Of a stretch of 59,884 nucleotides of DNA, positions 48,089-57,150 are shown one piece after another. The stretch is taken from NCBI GenBank assembly GCA_014584575.1, contig JACTMP010000047.1:1-59884 (forward strand), in the 5' to 3' direction. The stretch's first letter is position 1. Each line of letters starts with the position of its first letter. Made by a program: the position numbers and the translations under genes. Under the pieces are notes generated by a model, which searched no databases, had not been told where the DNA came from, and saw only the letters and a program-made list of their open reading frames with translations. The stretch is from Chloroflexota bacterium (GTDB lineage Bacteria > Chloroflexota > Anaerolineae > Promineifilales > Promineifilaceae).

Positions 48089-48217
48089 TTCATAAATTTT
48101 TGGCCTGAAAACCAAAGCTGTGATATTTTTCTGCAACGAACGCCTGCCTTTCTCGGCGGCAGGTTGCCCGATAATACAATTTCCACATACCCATATGCCC
48201 AAAAATGAGGTGAAACG

Positions 48218-49864
48218 ATGGCAAAAGAAACCGCAACTCCCGCAATTCAAACGACCGGCGGCATGGTACAGGGTTTGTTTCAAGACAGGGGGCAGATAGC
48301 CGTTTTCAAAGGCATCCCCTACGCCGCGCCCCCCGTTGGCCCCCTGCGCTGGCAGCCGCCGCAGCCGGTGGCGCCCTGGGAGGGCGTCCGCCCGGCCACC
48401 AAATACAGCCCGACAGCGTTTCAACTGGCAATGGGTTTTGAAAAGTTTATGGATGCGTTGGTGGTGGGGCAGGGTTGGAATGGTTTCAAAACCGGCACGG
48501 TGAAACTGCTGTTCAAGGTCTTGCCCAAACCAAAAGAAAGTGAGGATTGTCTGTACCTCAATGTGCGCACGCCGTTGTTGCGCAGCGACGGCCGTCTCCC
48601 GGTCATGGTTTGGATTCATGGCGGCGATCACCAGGATGGCAGCGGCGGCGAGATTTTTTATGATAGCAATGCGCTGGCCTATCGTGGTGTGGTGGTCGTC
48701 ACCTTCAACTATCGCCTGGGGCTGATGGGCTATTTTGCCCACCCCGAACTGAGCCAGGAGTCGCCGCACGGCGTTTCTGGCAACTACGGCACGCTGGATC
48801 AGATTGCCGCCCTGCGTTGGGTGCAGGAAAACATCCGCGCCTTTGGCGGCGACCCGGATAATGTGACTATCTTCGGTGAATCGGCGGGTGGGGAATCGGT
48901 GGCGCACATGCTCACTTCACCCCTGGCGCGCGGGCTGTTCCACAAAGCGATCATGGAAAGCCCCGGCAATTCCGGCCAGATGGTGTTTTTGAAGCAGCCA
49001 TTTTTGAATCGGCCAGCCCTCGAAGAGTTTGGGCGCGAATTTGCCACGTATATCCTGGGCAACGACCAGGATCAACTAGAGCAGTTACGCCAGATACCGG
49101 GGGACGTTCTGTACAAACGGTGGCGGGCAGCGGAAGAGTTCCACCGTTTTCATCCGGTTATTGATGGCTATGTGCTGCCCAAAAGCCCCCCCGTGGCCTT
49201 CCGGGATGGCGACCAGGCGCGTGTGCCCCTGATCGTGGGCAGCAATGCCGATGAAGGGACGCTGTTGTACCCCATTTTCCCATCGCCGGTGGCCGAATTT
49301 GGCCGGGACAACATTCAGCCATCGCAAATCGCCGGACTCATTCACCAGGAGTTTGGCGCGGATAGCGACGTCCTTTTTACGCTGTATCCCGGCCTGGAAC
49401 AGGGCGAGGAACGGGCGGGTATGGCCTTGATGGGTGATAGTTTCTTTGGCGCGGTTGTGGATTTTTATGCGGCGCAGGCCGCCGGCGCCGGGCAGCCGGT
49501 TTACAATTACTTTTTCACGCGCACGCCGCCATCGCCTAAACAAATGGCCGGGGCATACCACGCGGCCGAACTTTCCTTTGTGCATGGCAGCAAAATTCCC
49601 ATGTTTGACCACACGCCGGATGACGAGGCGCTGTCGCAGGTGATGGGCGATTACTGGACCCAGTTTGCCAGCAATGGCGACCCCAATATGCCGGGCCGCC
49701 CGGCGTGGCCCCGGTATGATGCTACGGCCGTGCCCCAACAAATGCGCCTGGGCATTGGCAACCAATTGGGGGCAACGGATATAACCCGCGCCGCGCAGTA
49801 CGAGATCATCCAGCGACGGCTGCACCGGTTGTTAGAAGCCATGCCGGAACTGGAAGCGGTGTAA
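48218..49864 (+). CDS. Type-B carboxylesterase
   Basis: A 548-aa protein with GAGGTG before the ATG. The signature SEDCLYLNVRTP, oxyanion-hole region VMVWIHGGDHQDGSGG, nucleophile elbow TIFGESAGGESVAH (Ser), a Glu in SNADEGTLLYP and the likely His in GAYHAAELSFVHG are all present. No signal peptide is seen, so it is probably cytoplasmic. It hydrolyses carboxylic esters of unknown origin. Flanked by inverted repeats, it appears monocistronic. Confidence 0.92.
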   Translation: MAKETATPAIQTTGGMVQGLFQDRGQIAVFKGIPYAAPPVGPLRWQPPQPVAPWEGVRPATKYSPTAFQLAMGFEKFMDALVVGQGWNGFKTGTVKLLFKVLPKPKESEDCLYLNVRTPLLRSDGRLPVMVWIHGGDHQDGSGGEIFYDSNALAYRGVVVVTFNYRLGLMGYFAHPELSQESPHGVSGNYGTLDQIAALRWVQENIRAFGGDPDNVTIFGESAGGESVAHMLTSPLARGLFHKAIMESPGNSGQMVFLKQPFLNRPALEEFGREFATYILGNDQDQLEQLRQIPGDVLYKRWRAAEEFHRFHPVIDGYVLPKSPPVAFRDGDQARVPLIVGSNADEGTLLYPIFPSPVAEFGRDNIQPSQIAGLIHQEFGADSDVLFTLYPGLEQGEERAGMALMGDSFFGAVVDFYAAQAAGAGQPVYNYFFTRTPPSPKQMAGAYHAAELSFVHGSKIPMFDHTPDDEALSQVMGDYWTQFASNGDPNMPGRPAWPRYDATAVPQQMRLGIGNQLGATDITRAAQYEIIQRRLHRLLEAMPELEAV

Positions 49865-49874
49865 GGCGATTGGC

Positions 49875-49938
49875 AGTGCCAGGCAAGGGGCTGTCCTACC
49901 TGGGTTAACCAAAATGGTTCTGCCCCTTGCCTGGCACT
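49875..49938. repeat. 17-bp inverted repeat after the esterase
   Basis: AGTGCCAGGCAAGGGGC and GCCCCTTGCCTGGCACT enclose a smaller GGGTTAACC palindrome. It ends 17 bases before the next start codon. Confidence 0.75.
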
Positions 49939-49954
49939 ACTCAAGGAGGTCAAC

Positions 49955-50515
49955 ATGGCTACTGTAGATGAAGCGACCCAGACGATGATCCAGAACTTGC
50001 AGACAAAAACGGGCAAAAGCCTGGCAGAGTGGGTGGCGATTGCCCGCAGTTTTGGGTTGAGCAAACACCGGGAAATTCTGAACCGCCTGAAAGACGAACA
50101 CGGCCTGACGTATGGCTACGCCAATCTGGTAGCCATCAAAGCACTGGAACAGGACGACGAGCCAAAGGATGCGGACGATCTGGTGGCGGCACAGTATGCG
50201 GGGGCCAAAGCCGGGTTGCTGCCGGTGTATGAGGCGCTGGTCACGGCCGTGAACCAGTTCGGCCCCGATGTGGAGTTAGCCCCCAAAAAAGCCTACGTCA
50301 GCCTGCGCCGCAACAAGCAGTTTGGCATTATCCAGCCTTCTACCGCCAGCCGGGTGGATGTGGGCATCAACCTCAAAGATGTGCTGCCAACGGAGCGACT
50401 GGAAAAGTCCGGCAGTTTCAATGCGATGGTCAGCCATCGCGTCCGCCTCAGCAGCGTGGCCGACGTCAACGACGAGTTAATCGGCTGGCTGCGCCAGGCT
50501 TACGACGCCGCCTGA
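49955..50515 (+). CDS. DUF4287 + DUF5655 protein
   Basis: A 186-aa protein with AAGGAGG before the ATG. The N-terminal DUF4287 part (TMIQNLQTKTGKSLAEWVAI, HGLTYGYANLVA) is followed by a DUF5655 part (AYVSLRRNKQFGIIQPSTAS, RVDVGINLKDVLPTERL, HRVRLSSVADVNDELIGWLR). The C-terminal half resembles the phosphate-recognising repair-like 'YdhG/DUF1801' group. Function is unknown. Confidence 0.85.
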   Translation: MATVDEATQTMIQNLQTKTGKSLAEWVAIARSFGLSKHREILNRLKDEHGLTYGYANLVAIKALEQDDEPKDADDLVAAQYAGAKAGLLPVYEALVTAVNQFGPDVELAPKKAYVSLRRNKQFGIIQPSTASRVDVGINLKDVLPTERLEKSGSFNAMVSHRVRLSSVADVNDELIGWLRQAYDAA

Positions 50516-50542
50516 ATTAAGCATCAGTAGATCGAAATGGGA

Positions 50543-50616
50543 GGAGTGAGCATCCTCAGATGCCACAGTTCGCATCCTTCGGCAAGCTCAGGACAAGTTC
50601 TGAGGATGCTCACTCC
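50543..50616. repeat. 18-bp inverted repeat at the end of DUF4287 gene
   Basis: GGAGTGAGCATCCTCAGA and its complement TCTGAGGATGCTCACTCC enclose a 38-base loop; they lie between convergent genes. Confidence 0.75.
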
Positions 50617-50652
50617 GCTGAATACTCAGGCTTTCTTTCCGCTACGGCCGTT

Positions 50653-51327
50653 TCACTCCTTGCGCACGATCCCCTCACTCCAGGCGAAAATGGCCGCCTG
50701 GGTGCGATCTGCCAGATGCAGTTTGCTCAAGATGTTGCTGACATGGCTCTTAACGGTGCGTTCGCCGATGACCAGCGTTTCGGCAATCTCCTGATTGGAA
50801 AGTCCACCGGCAATCAGGCGCAAGACCTCCATTTCTCGGTCACTTAACTCGGTGAAGGGGTTGATCCCCGCCGGTTTATCCCCCTGTAATTCCTGCACAA
50901 TCCGGGCCGCCACTTTAGGATGCAAAATGGCTTCGCCACTGGCGGCTTTGCGCACGGCATCGGCCACCTCGGCCGGCCGAGCCTCCTTTAGCAGGTAGGA
51001 CAAAGCGCCGGCGCGCAGGGCCGGGAAAATATGTTCATCCCCATGAAACGAAGAGAAGATGATTACCTGGGTGCGCGGGCTGGCCTGCCGTATCTGGCGC
51101 GTCGTCATCACGCCATCCATGCCGGGCATAATCAAGTCTACCAGCGCCACATCCGGGGCTAATTCTTCGGCGAGTCGCCGGGCTTCTACCCCATCGGCGG
51201 CTTCACCGATTACCGTCAGGTCGGGGTTGGTCTCCAAAAACGTGCGCAATCCCTGGCGGACAACGGCGTGGTCATCTACGATGATGATGGTTATTCCTGC
51301 GGGTTCTGGCTTTATATTGGCAGTCAT
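50653..51327 (-). CDS. NarL/FixJ-type response regulator
   Basis: A 224-aa protein. The receiver domain (TIIIVDDHAVVRQGLRTFLE, PDVALVDLIMPGMDG, IFSSFHGDEH, YLLKEARP) and LuxR HTH (LSDREMEVLRLIAGGLSNQE, ETLVIGERTVKSHVSNILSK) are complete. It lies 20 bases after its partner kinase gene. Confidence 0.93.
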   Translation of the reverse strand: MTANIKPEPAGITIIIVDDHAVVRQGLRTFLETNPDLTVIGEAADGVEARRLAEELAPDVALVDLIMPGMDGVMTTRQIRQASPRTQVIIFSSFHGDEHIFPALRAGALSYLLKEARPAEVADAVRKAASGEAILHPKVAARIVQELQGDKPAGINPFTELSDREMEVLRLIAGGLSNQEIAETLVIGERTVKSHVSNILSKLHLADRTQAAIFAWSEGIVRKE

Positions 51328-51347
51328 GTTTTCACTTGATGTGCGCC

Positions 51348-52406
51348 TTATGGTAAACAGGCCATAAGTTTCGTCCCCTGACCGGGGGCAGTGTTCAGCT
51401 CCATCTCGCCGCCCAGCTCGTTTATGCGCTGCTGCATGTTGGTCAGGCCAAAACCGCCGGGCTGGGCCATAGCGGGGTCAAAACCACGACCGTTGTCCTG
51501 AATGGTAAACCGGAGCATGTCGCCGCCATAATCCAATGTTATTTGAACCATATCGGCTTCACTGTGGCGGACGATATTGCTGAGCGCCTCTTGGGCAAAA
51601 CGAAACAGGGCGCTTTCAACCTCAGGCGGCAACGGCCGTTCCCCCGTGATCTTGAGCGCCGTCTTGATACCAGACTGACGTGACCAACCGTCCACATAGA
51701 GGCGCAGCGCCTCGGCCAACCCGCGCTGGCTCAGGGAAACGGGCTGAAGCTCAAAGATGATAGCGCCCAACTCCCGCTGCGCCAGGTGCGTCAGATTGCC
51801 TGCTTCCGTCAGGCTGGCGGCTACGGCCGTCTGGTCATCTGCCAATAAGGCGTGGGCGGCCCCAATCTGGAGCGCCACCGCCACCAGGTGTTGTTTCACC
51901 GAATCATGCAGGTCGCGGGCCAGCCGGTTGCGCTCTTCCAGGGCGGCCAATTCCTGGCGTGTTTGCAGCAGCGATTGTAGTTCGGCGGCCATTTCGTTCA
52001 GGTCCATGCCAAAACGACCGATCTCATCGGCCGATTCATCCACCACCCGCGCCGCAAAATCGCCGCGCTGCCAGGCAGTCATGGCATTGCGCAGCCCGGA
52101 GAGACGGCCGTCCAACCGGCGCGCGCTCAAAAAGCCAAAGTAGGTGCTGACCAACACGGCCGGCAGGATGAGCAGGGTGGCGCTGGGCAGGATGGCGGCC
52201 AGGGCGGGCAGTATGATGCCCGGCAGTGCTTGCTGCCAATCCAGTTCAGCGTAGATGCGCCCCAGATAGAATGCGATTGCCAGGATAGCCCACCAGGTAG
52301 CAATGAGTACGGCCGTGAAGGAAACCAACAAGTAGGTCAGCGTTAACTGCCACTTCAACTGGCGCATAGATAGCCAGGCGTTTTGGGGCCAGGTCACGGG
52401 CTTCAT
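51348..52406 (-). CDS. Membrane sensor histidine kinase (HAMP, HisKA_3)
   Basis: About 352 aa from the ATG at 52406, with the earlier codon at 52463 less well supported. It has two N-terminal helices, a HAMP region (RLDGRLSGLRNAMTAWQRGD), the phospho-His box EERNRLARDLHDSVKQHLVA and ATPase boxes (NIVRHSEADMV, DNGRGFDPAM, GFGLTNMQQRINELGG). It belongs to the NarX/LiaS-like class, and is probably co-transcribed with the regulator at 50653-51327. Confidence 0.9.
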   Translation of the reverse strand: MKPVTWPQNAWLSMRQLKWQLTLTYLLVSFTAVLIATWWAILAIAFYLGRIYAELDWQQALPGIILPALAAILPSATLLILPAVLVSTYFGFLSARRLDGRLSGLRNAMTAWQRGDFAARVVDESADEIGRFGMDLNEMAAELQSLLQTRQELAALEERNRLARDLHDSVKQHLVAVALQIGAAHALLADDQTAVAASLTEAGNLTHLAQRELGAIIFELQPVSLSQRGLAEALRLYVDGWSRQSGIKTALKITGERPLPPEVESALFRFAQEALSNIVRHSEADMVQITLDYGGDMLRFTIQDNGRGFDPAMAQPGGFGLTNMQQRINELGGEMELNTAPGQGTKLMACLP

Positions 52407-52500
52407 GGGTGGGTTAAAGCTCCTATGCAGAAGGCAGAGTCTGCGCTCTGCCTCCTGCTGCATACAGTACCGACTTTTAGGATAACATCATTGTCGTCCC

Positions 52501-52794
52501 TTAACCAACCCGTACCGGGACAAAGAAGAGGATGGCTACCAGAATCATACAACAGAACAACAGGCCCACAGCGATGCCCAGCCAGCCCAAGAGGATACCG
52601 GCGCGGGCGATGCCTTCGCCGCTATACAATTCTGGTTTATCCATAATTTCCTGCCGGGCAATACGGCCGGAAATGATGCCGCCGATGGAGCCAACCAATG
52701 GCAGGATGCCGGCCAGCCCCAGAATGGACAACACCAGGCTGACGATGGCCAGCGTATGCGTAGCCGGTGCGTAAGAGGGGGTTTCATTTTTCAT
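52501..52794 (-). CDS. DUF4190 two-helix membrane protein
   Basis: A 97-aa protein with AAAGGAGAAC before the ATG. The signature AIVSLVLSILGLAGILPLVG, SGRIARQEI and GIARAGILLGWLGIAVGLLF matches DUF4190. It is a small envelope protein with unknown role. It is placed just upstream of the two-component genes on the same strand but about 100 bases away. Confidence 0.88.
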   Translation of the reverse strand: MKNETPSYAPATHTLAIVSLVLSILGLAGILPLVGSIGGIISGRIARQEIMDKPELYSGEGIARAGILLGWLGIAVGLLFCCMILVAILFFVPVRVG

Positions 52795-52967
52795 GTGATT
52801 TGTTCTCCTTTTGATTTCAGTTTGTCTGGCAATGTTCCTGCCAGACTTGATCAGATATTACCGGAGATGCTGGCGGTTGTAATCGGCCTGGAGAACCATT
52901 TGGATGTGATCTCTGGGGCAGATCGGTTATTTGCTACTTGTGCTTCCCCTCTCTAAAATCCTGCCCT

Positions 52968-53891
52968 ATGGCGACTGATAATAGAATCAAACAACAAAAA
53001 GCGTGGCTTGGCGCTATGCGGCTGCGCACGCTGCCGTTGGCGCTGGCCTGTATTATGCTGGGCGCGTTTCTGGCGGCGGCCGACGATAAACTGGACGGGG
53101 TGGTGGTGGCGTTGTGTGTGGCTACGGCCGTGCTTCTGCAAATCCTCTCCAACCTGGCCAATGATTACGGCGATAGCCTGCATGGCGCCGACCACAGTGA
53201 TCGGCTCGGCCCGGCCCGCGCTGTGCAGTCCGGGGCCATCACACCGCAGGCGATGAAACGGGCGATGGGGCTGTTTGCGGGCTTATCGGCCGTGTCCGGG
53301 CTGGCATTGGTGATAGTGGCCTTTGGGTTAGCGGCGCTGCCGCTGGTACTGCTCTTTTTGCTGTTGGGCGCGGCCTCTTTGTGGGCGGCGGTGAACTATA
53401 CGGCGGGTAAACGGCCGTATGGTTATGCCGGGCTGGGCGATTTGTTTGTGCTGCTCTTTTTTGGCTGGGTGGGCGCCATTGGTACCTATTTTTTGCAGAC
53501 GCAGACCTTTTCCTGGGTGCTGCTGCTGCCCGCCAGCAGCGCCGGGCTGTTGGCGGTGGCGGTGCTCAACGTGAACAATATCCGCGATATTGTGTCTGAC
53601 AAACAGGCGGGCAAACGGAGCATTCCGGTGCGGTTGGGGCCGGAACGCGCCCGCATTTACCATTGGTGTTTGTTGATGATGGCCTTTGTGCTGGCGGGCA
53701 TCTATGCCTGGTTTACGTATCAGTCGCTGTGGCAATTTTTGTTTGTGTTGGCGGCGCCGCTGCTGGTGCGGCATGGCACGGCCGTACAGCGCACCCACGA
53801 TCCCCTCCGCCTCAATCCTCTTTTGAAACAGATGGTGTTTACGGCTCTGCTATTTGACTTTCTATTGGGTCTGGGTCAGGTAATGGGCTAA
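52968..53891 (+). CDS. menA: 1,4-dihydroxy-2-naphthoate polyprenyltransferase
   Basis: About 307 aa from the ATG at 52968. It is a UbiA-superfamily membrane enzyme with eight or nine helices. LANDYGDSLHGADHSDRLGP is the first Asp-rich prenyl-diphosphate motif and VLNVNNIRDIVSDKQAGKRS the second. It makes demethylmenaquinone in the membrane, the quinone likely used by SDH and VKOR. It appears alone, with no other men gene adjacent. Confidence 0.9.
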   Translation: MATDNRIKQQKAWLGAMRLRTLPLALACIMLGAFLAAADDKLDGVVVALCVATAVLLQILSNLANDYGDSLHGADHSDRLGPARAVQSGAITPQAMKRAMGLFAGLSAVSGLALVIVAFGLAALPLVLLFLLLGAASLWAAVNYTAGKRPYGYAGLGDLFVLLFFGWVGAIGTYFLQTQTFSWVLLLPASSAGLLAVAVLNVNNIRDIVSDKQAGKRSIPVRLGPERARIYHWCLLMMAFVLAGIYAWFTYQSLWQFLFVLAAPLLVRHGTAVQRTHDPLRLNPLLKQMVFTALLFDFLLGLGQVMG

Positions 53892-54077
53892 AAGTTTCTT
53901 CTTCATCGGGCAAGCTAAATTCGGCACGGCCGTTGTACCAGGAGGCGCTGGCCGTCAGCCTCTCCATCCAGACCATGCCACCGTATTCGTCAGCGCCGTG
54001 CCCCTGTTTATACGCTACCATCCATCCGCTGCCCTGGGGTGGTATGCCAGGAAATGATGATGAACGAATGCGGGGGT

Positions 54078-54170
54078 ACGGCCGTTGGCAAACCGGCTGG
54101 TGACGGCCAGGCAGAGGGGCACGGTGTGGAACACCGGCCCCAGCCGACCGAGAAGACCACGCCACAGCAG
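54078..54170 (-). repeat. Dispersed repeat, copy D
   Basis: On the minus strand GCGTGGTCTTCTCGGTCGGC, then GGGGCCGGTGTTCCACACCG and a CAGCCGGTTTGCC tail with ACGGCCGT. It overlaps the apparent N-terminus of the recombinase reading frame. Confidence 0.65.
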
Positions 54171-55626
54171 GTGGCTTGGCTCATCGCCGATGGCGCGGGG
54201 CATACCTGCATCAAGCAGCATTACATTCCCATGGCTGGGCACGTCCTCGGCTACCATCTCCAGCCACATGAACACCTCAATTTGGCGAGCGACCTGGAAC
54301 GCGCCCTAGATTTACTGCGCGCCAAACAGGTCGGTGAAGGCTGGCTCATCATGGGACAGCACGCCTTAACCCGCTTTTGCCGCTTCATGCAGACAGAGCG
54401 AGGATTCACACCCCAGCTGGTGACCTTCAAGCAGGCCAATGTGACCCACTATCATGACGGCTTGCCTGGCTGGTTGGTCGAGCAGCTCACTCAGCTGCAG
54501 CATATACGCCAGGCCAACTGGCGACCATCTCGTCTCAACGAGGCCATCCTGCGTTTTTGGAGCGTGCATACCCGGCTGTGGCGTTGGCTGTTTGCCCATG
54601 AAGACATCCAGGCCATCAGCGATATCAAACGCGCCCATCTCTTTGCCTACATCGATGAACGGTTGGACGCTGGTTACACGGCCAAGAGTGTCAACCAGGA
54701 GTTGCGGGCTTTTCAGGCCACCCTTTATTTCCTACAAGAGCGAGATTTTGCCGTGCCCCGTGCCTTGCTGCGCTTGCCGGGGTTGAAGGAGCCGGACAGC
54801 CTGCCCCGTTTTCTGACCGATGAACAGGTGGGACGGCTGCAAGCCGACCTGGAGCAACGGGTAGCGCAAGCCGACAGCGCTACCGGGCAGCGCAATGCGT
54901 TGTTGGACAGAGCCGCTTTTTACCTGCTGTGGCAGGGTGGCTTGCGCCTGGGTGAAGCGGAGGAGCTGCGGTTAGATGACCTGAACCTGGCCCAAAAGCA
55001 GCTCCTCATCCGGCAAGGCAAGGGGCGTAAAGACCGGGCGGTGTACCTGACGGACCGGGCCATTGCTGCCTTGCAGGCGTATCTGACTGTGCGGGGCAAC
55101 GGCGCATCTGTTTCTCTACCGGCACAAGCCGGTGAGCAAAGATTTCCTGCGCGGCCGCATCAAGGCGGCGGGGGTACGAACCGGGGTGAAGGTAACGCCG
55201 CACCAGCTGCGCCACACCTATGCCACGCAGCTGGTCAATGCGGGCTGCAAAATCACCACGATTCAGGCGCTGTTGGGGCACCGGCATATCAACACCACTC
55301 TGACCTACGCCCGCGTCCATGACCGCACGGTGGCTGAAGATTATTTTGCGGCGATGGCGGTGGTGGAGAAGCGGTTGGCGGAGCATTTGCCGCCGCTGCA
55401 GGATGTGGTCCGTTTCTCAACTCCGAATGGCACGACAAGCCACTTACTGACGCTGGTGGACAGCCTGAACCAGGAACCTTTAACCGAAAGCCAGCAGGCT
55501 TTGGTAATGGCGTTACAGCAGGAGCTGGCAGCTTTGCTGGCACCGGCTAACGGAGCAGCCAAGCAGATGAGTCATTTTGTTAACGAGCCAGCGACACTGT
55601 CCGCACAATCAGTAACCTTGCCCTGA
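54171..55626 (+). pseudogene. Tyrosine recombinase, frameshifted
   Basis: The protein part begins about QVAWLIADGAGHT (54171), just after the dispersed repeat, without a clear start or ribosome-binding site. An N-terminal SAM-like domain runs from HEHLNLASDLERALDLLRAK on, and the catalytic domain has WQGGLRLGEAEELRL (first Arg) and GKGRKDR. Near 55095-55104 the frame shifts by one base. The second frame continues HLFLYRHKPVSKDFL, HQLRHTYATQL (His-x2-Arg), LGHRHINTTLTYARV (His, Tyr). All catalytic residues are present but on two frames, so as read it is inactive. Confidence 0.8.
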
Positions 55627-56061
55627 AACAAACCAGGGAGGGGGAGCCTAGCCTTTTCTTTGGTTCTTTCTTTTGGGCAATGCCAAAAGAAAGAACGCGA
55701 ATGACGTTGCCAAAAAGGGGGCACGGCGAGGATGCCGGCCCCAGCCAATTTGGAAGACCTGCCCAGAGCAACGGATTGCACCCGTAGGTTGCACAAGAGT
55801 GTGTCGGCCAGCTCGAATTGGGCATCACGATAAAAGCCGAACCCTTCCTCGTACAGGCTCTGCCGAAAAGTTTTTAAACGTACAATTGGATCGGGCTGTG
55901 GTACTGCTGCATTTCTCATCCCCGATCAATGCATGATTTTGGCGATTTCTGCAAATTGCCATTGCTAACGCGCTACCGATTGTCTAAAGTCGAGTTCTTT
56001 TAGGCAATGCCCAAAGAAAGAACATTGACGTCAGTGCAAAACGTGGCAGGGAGCCTGATGA
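55627..56061. other. Gap with a decayed transposase fragment
   Basis: It holds a ~35-base palindrome (55662-55696, GGTTCTTTCTTTT / AAAAGAAAGAAC) and a related copy (55994-56023), plus dispersed-repeat copy F. In between, minus-strand codons at 55785-55919 read MRNAAVPQPDPIVRLKTFRQ, SLYEEGFGFYRDAQFELADT, similar to the start of some DDE transposases, and then stop matching. The two palindromes may be ends of the insertion sequence remnant. Confidence 0.5.
55719..55761 (-). repeat. Dispersed repeat, partial copy F
   Basis: GGCACGG...CCGGCCCCAGC...GGAAGACC matches the other copies in order; the intervening bases differ. Confidence 0.5.
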
Positions 56062-57150
56062 TTATTGAGCAGAATTAACGACCTCATTAACATCGTATTT
56101 GACGACTTCTGCCTGGTCACAGTTTGAATCCAGGCACCTGGTGGCAATGATTTCCCGGTTATTGAGCCAATTCCAGCCGTTAAAGTCGGGATAGGAATCG
56201 ATGTTACCCCCTTTATCAACAAATTGTGGGATGCCGCCATCGGCAGAGATGAGCCATAAGCTATCTTTTGTAGACCCGATGTCACCAGTAAAAGCTAACC
56301 ATTGACTATCTGGCGACCAACTAAGAAGGGTCATATTTTGTACTCCTTCCAGGATTGGATGTAATTTCATAGTTTCAGGGTCTAATAAGTAGAGGTTATA
56401 AATGCCACGTGCCCGCGACATCCCACTACGCCCAATGACGTTGGTTGAAGCCCAAAAGGCAATATAACGGCCGTCTGGCGACCAAGCAGGATTACGAGCA
56501 ATACCCACCTCAGTCGTACGGTCATTCCCATGTCGATAATCCTCCATCACTACCAGATTTTCAGCTAACGACCACGATTGTTCACCTGTGCCAATGGTAA
56601 TTGTCATCGGTTCCATACCAGTTGGTGTGATCCAGGTAATTGTGCCAAGCAACCCACCATAACTCATCACACCCCGGGTCATTTCTGGATTCCAGGAAGG
56701 CCGCCCGGTGTCAGTTGGAAGAGGCTCTTCCACGATTTGCTCAATTGTGCCTGTTTCCCAATCATAGGCCACGATAAGCCGGGCGCCATCAGGGCCTAAT
56801 GGTCGATCTGGCCAATATCCACCGCATTCCATGCTAAAACCAAGATGGCCATTTGGTTGTACCGTAGCTGCTGTAAATTCAGTTCTTCTACAGCGAGGAT
56901 CATCTGGCAAATGTATATCGATAAATCGCTCCTCTGACAACACATAGTAGCGTGCCATCTGAGTTTCATACGAAGGCTCTCGACCATAAGCTAAGAATAT
57001 GCTTCCGTCTGGAAAACGTAGCACATCATCATAGTGACCAGGGGGCACCGATAATTGTTGTGCGGGTAAGCCAGGTTCTTGGATTGGGACACAAGCGGCT
57101 AAGACAGCAATGAGCACTATTCCCAACTCCAAAATTCGCTTTATGGCCAT
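56062..57150 (-). CDS. TolB-like beta-propeller lipoprotein
   Basis: About 362 aa from the ATG at 57150 (AGGAGACACACCA upstream). The signal peptide ends in LIAVLAAC (lipobox). PD40-like repeats are LAFTGD-type WSPDSQWLAFTG, AWSPDGRYIAFWAS, and a terminal DFNGWNWLNNREIIATRCLD. It starts inside the last codons of the RHS-tip gene (10-base overlap). A related lipoprotein adjoins the other RHS locus at 27849-29210. Confidence 0.85.
   Translation of the reverse strand: MAIKRILELGIVLIAVLAACVPIQEPGLPAQQLSVPPGHYDDVLRFPDGSIFLAYGREPSYETQMARYYVLSEERFIDIHLPDDPRCRRTEFTAATVQPNGHLGFSMECGGYWPDRPLGPDGARLIVAYDWETGTIEQIVEEPLPTDTGRPSWNPEMTRGVMSYGGLLGTITWITPTGMEPMTITIGTGEQSWSLAENLVVMEDYRHGNDRTTEVGIARNPAWSPDGRYIAFWASTNVIGRSGMSRARGIYNLYLLDPETMKLHPILEGVQNMTLLSWSPDSQWLAFTGDIGSTKDSLWLISADGGIPQFVDKGGNIDSYPDFNGWNWLNNREIIATRCLDSNCDQAEVVKYDVNEVVNSAQ

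Noticed and set aside
48014..48907. N-terminal extension of the DUF58 gene
   Set aside because: It covers an intergenic hairpin and the antisense strand of the carboxylesterase; the ATG at 48013 starts a normal-length protein.
53839..54165. A minus-strand frame with protein-like segment MVWMERLTASASWYNGRAEF
   Set aside because: It overlaps the end of menA and dispersed repeat D and has no start signal; it may be a gene relic but I cannot support it.
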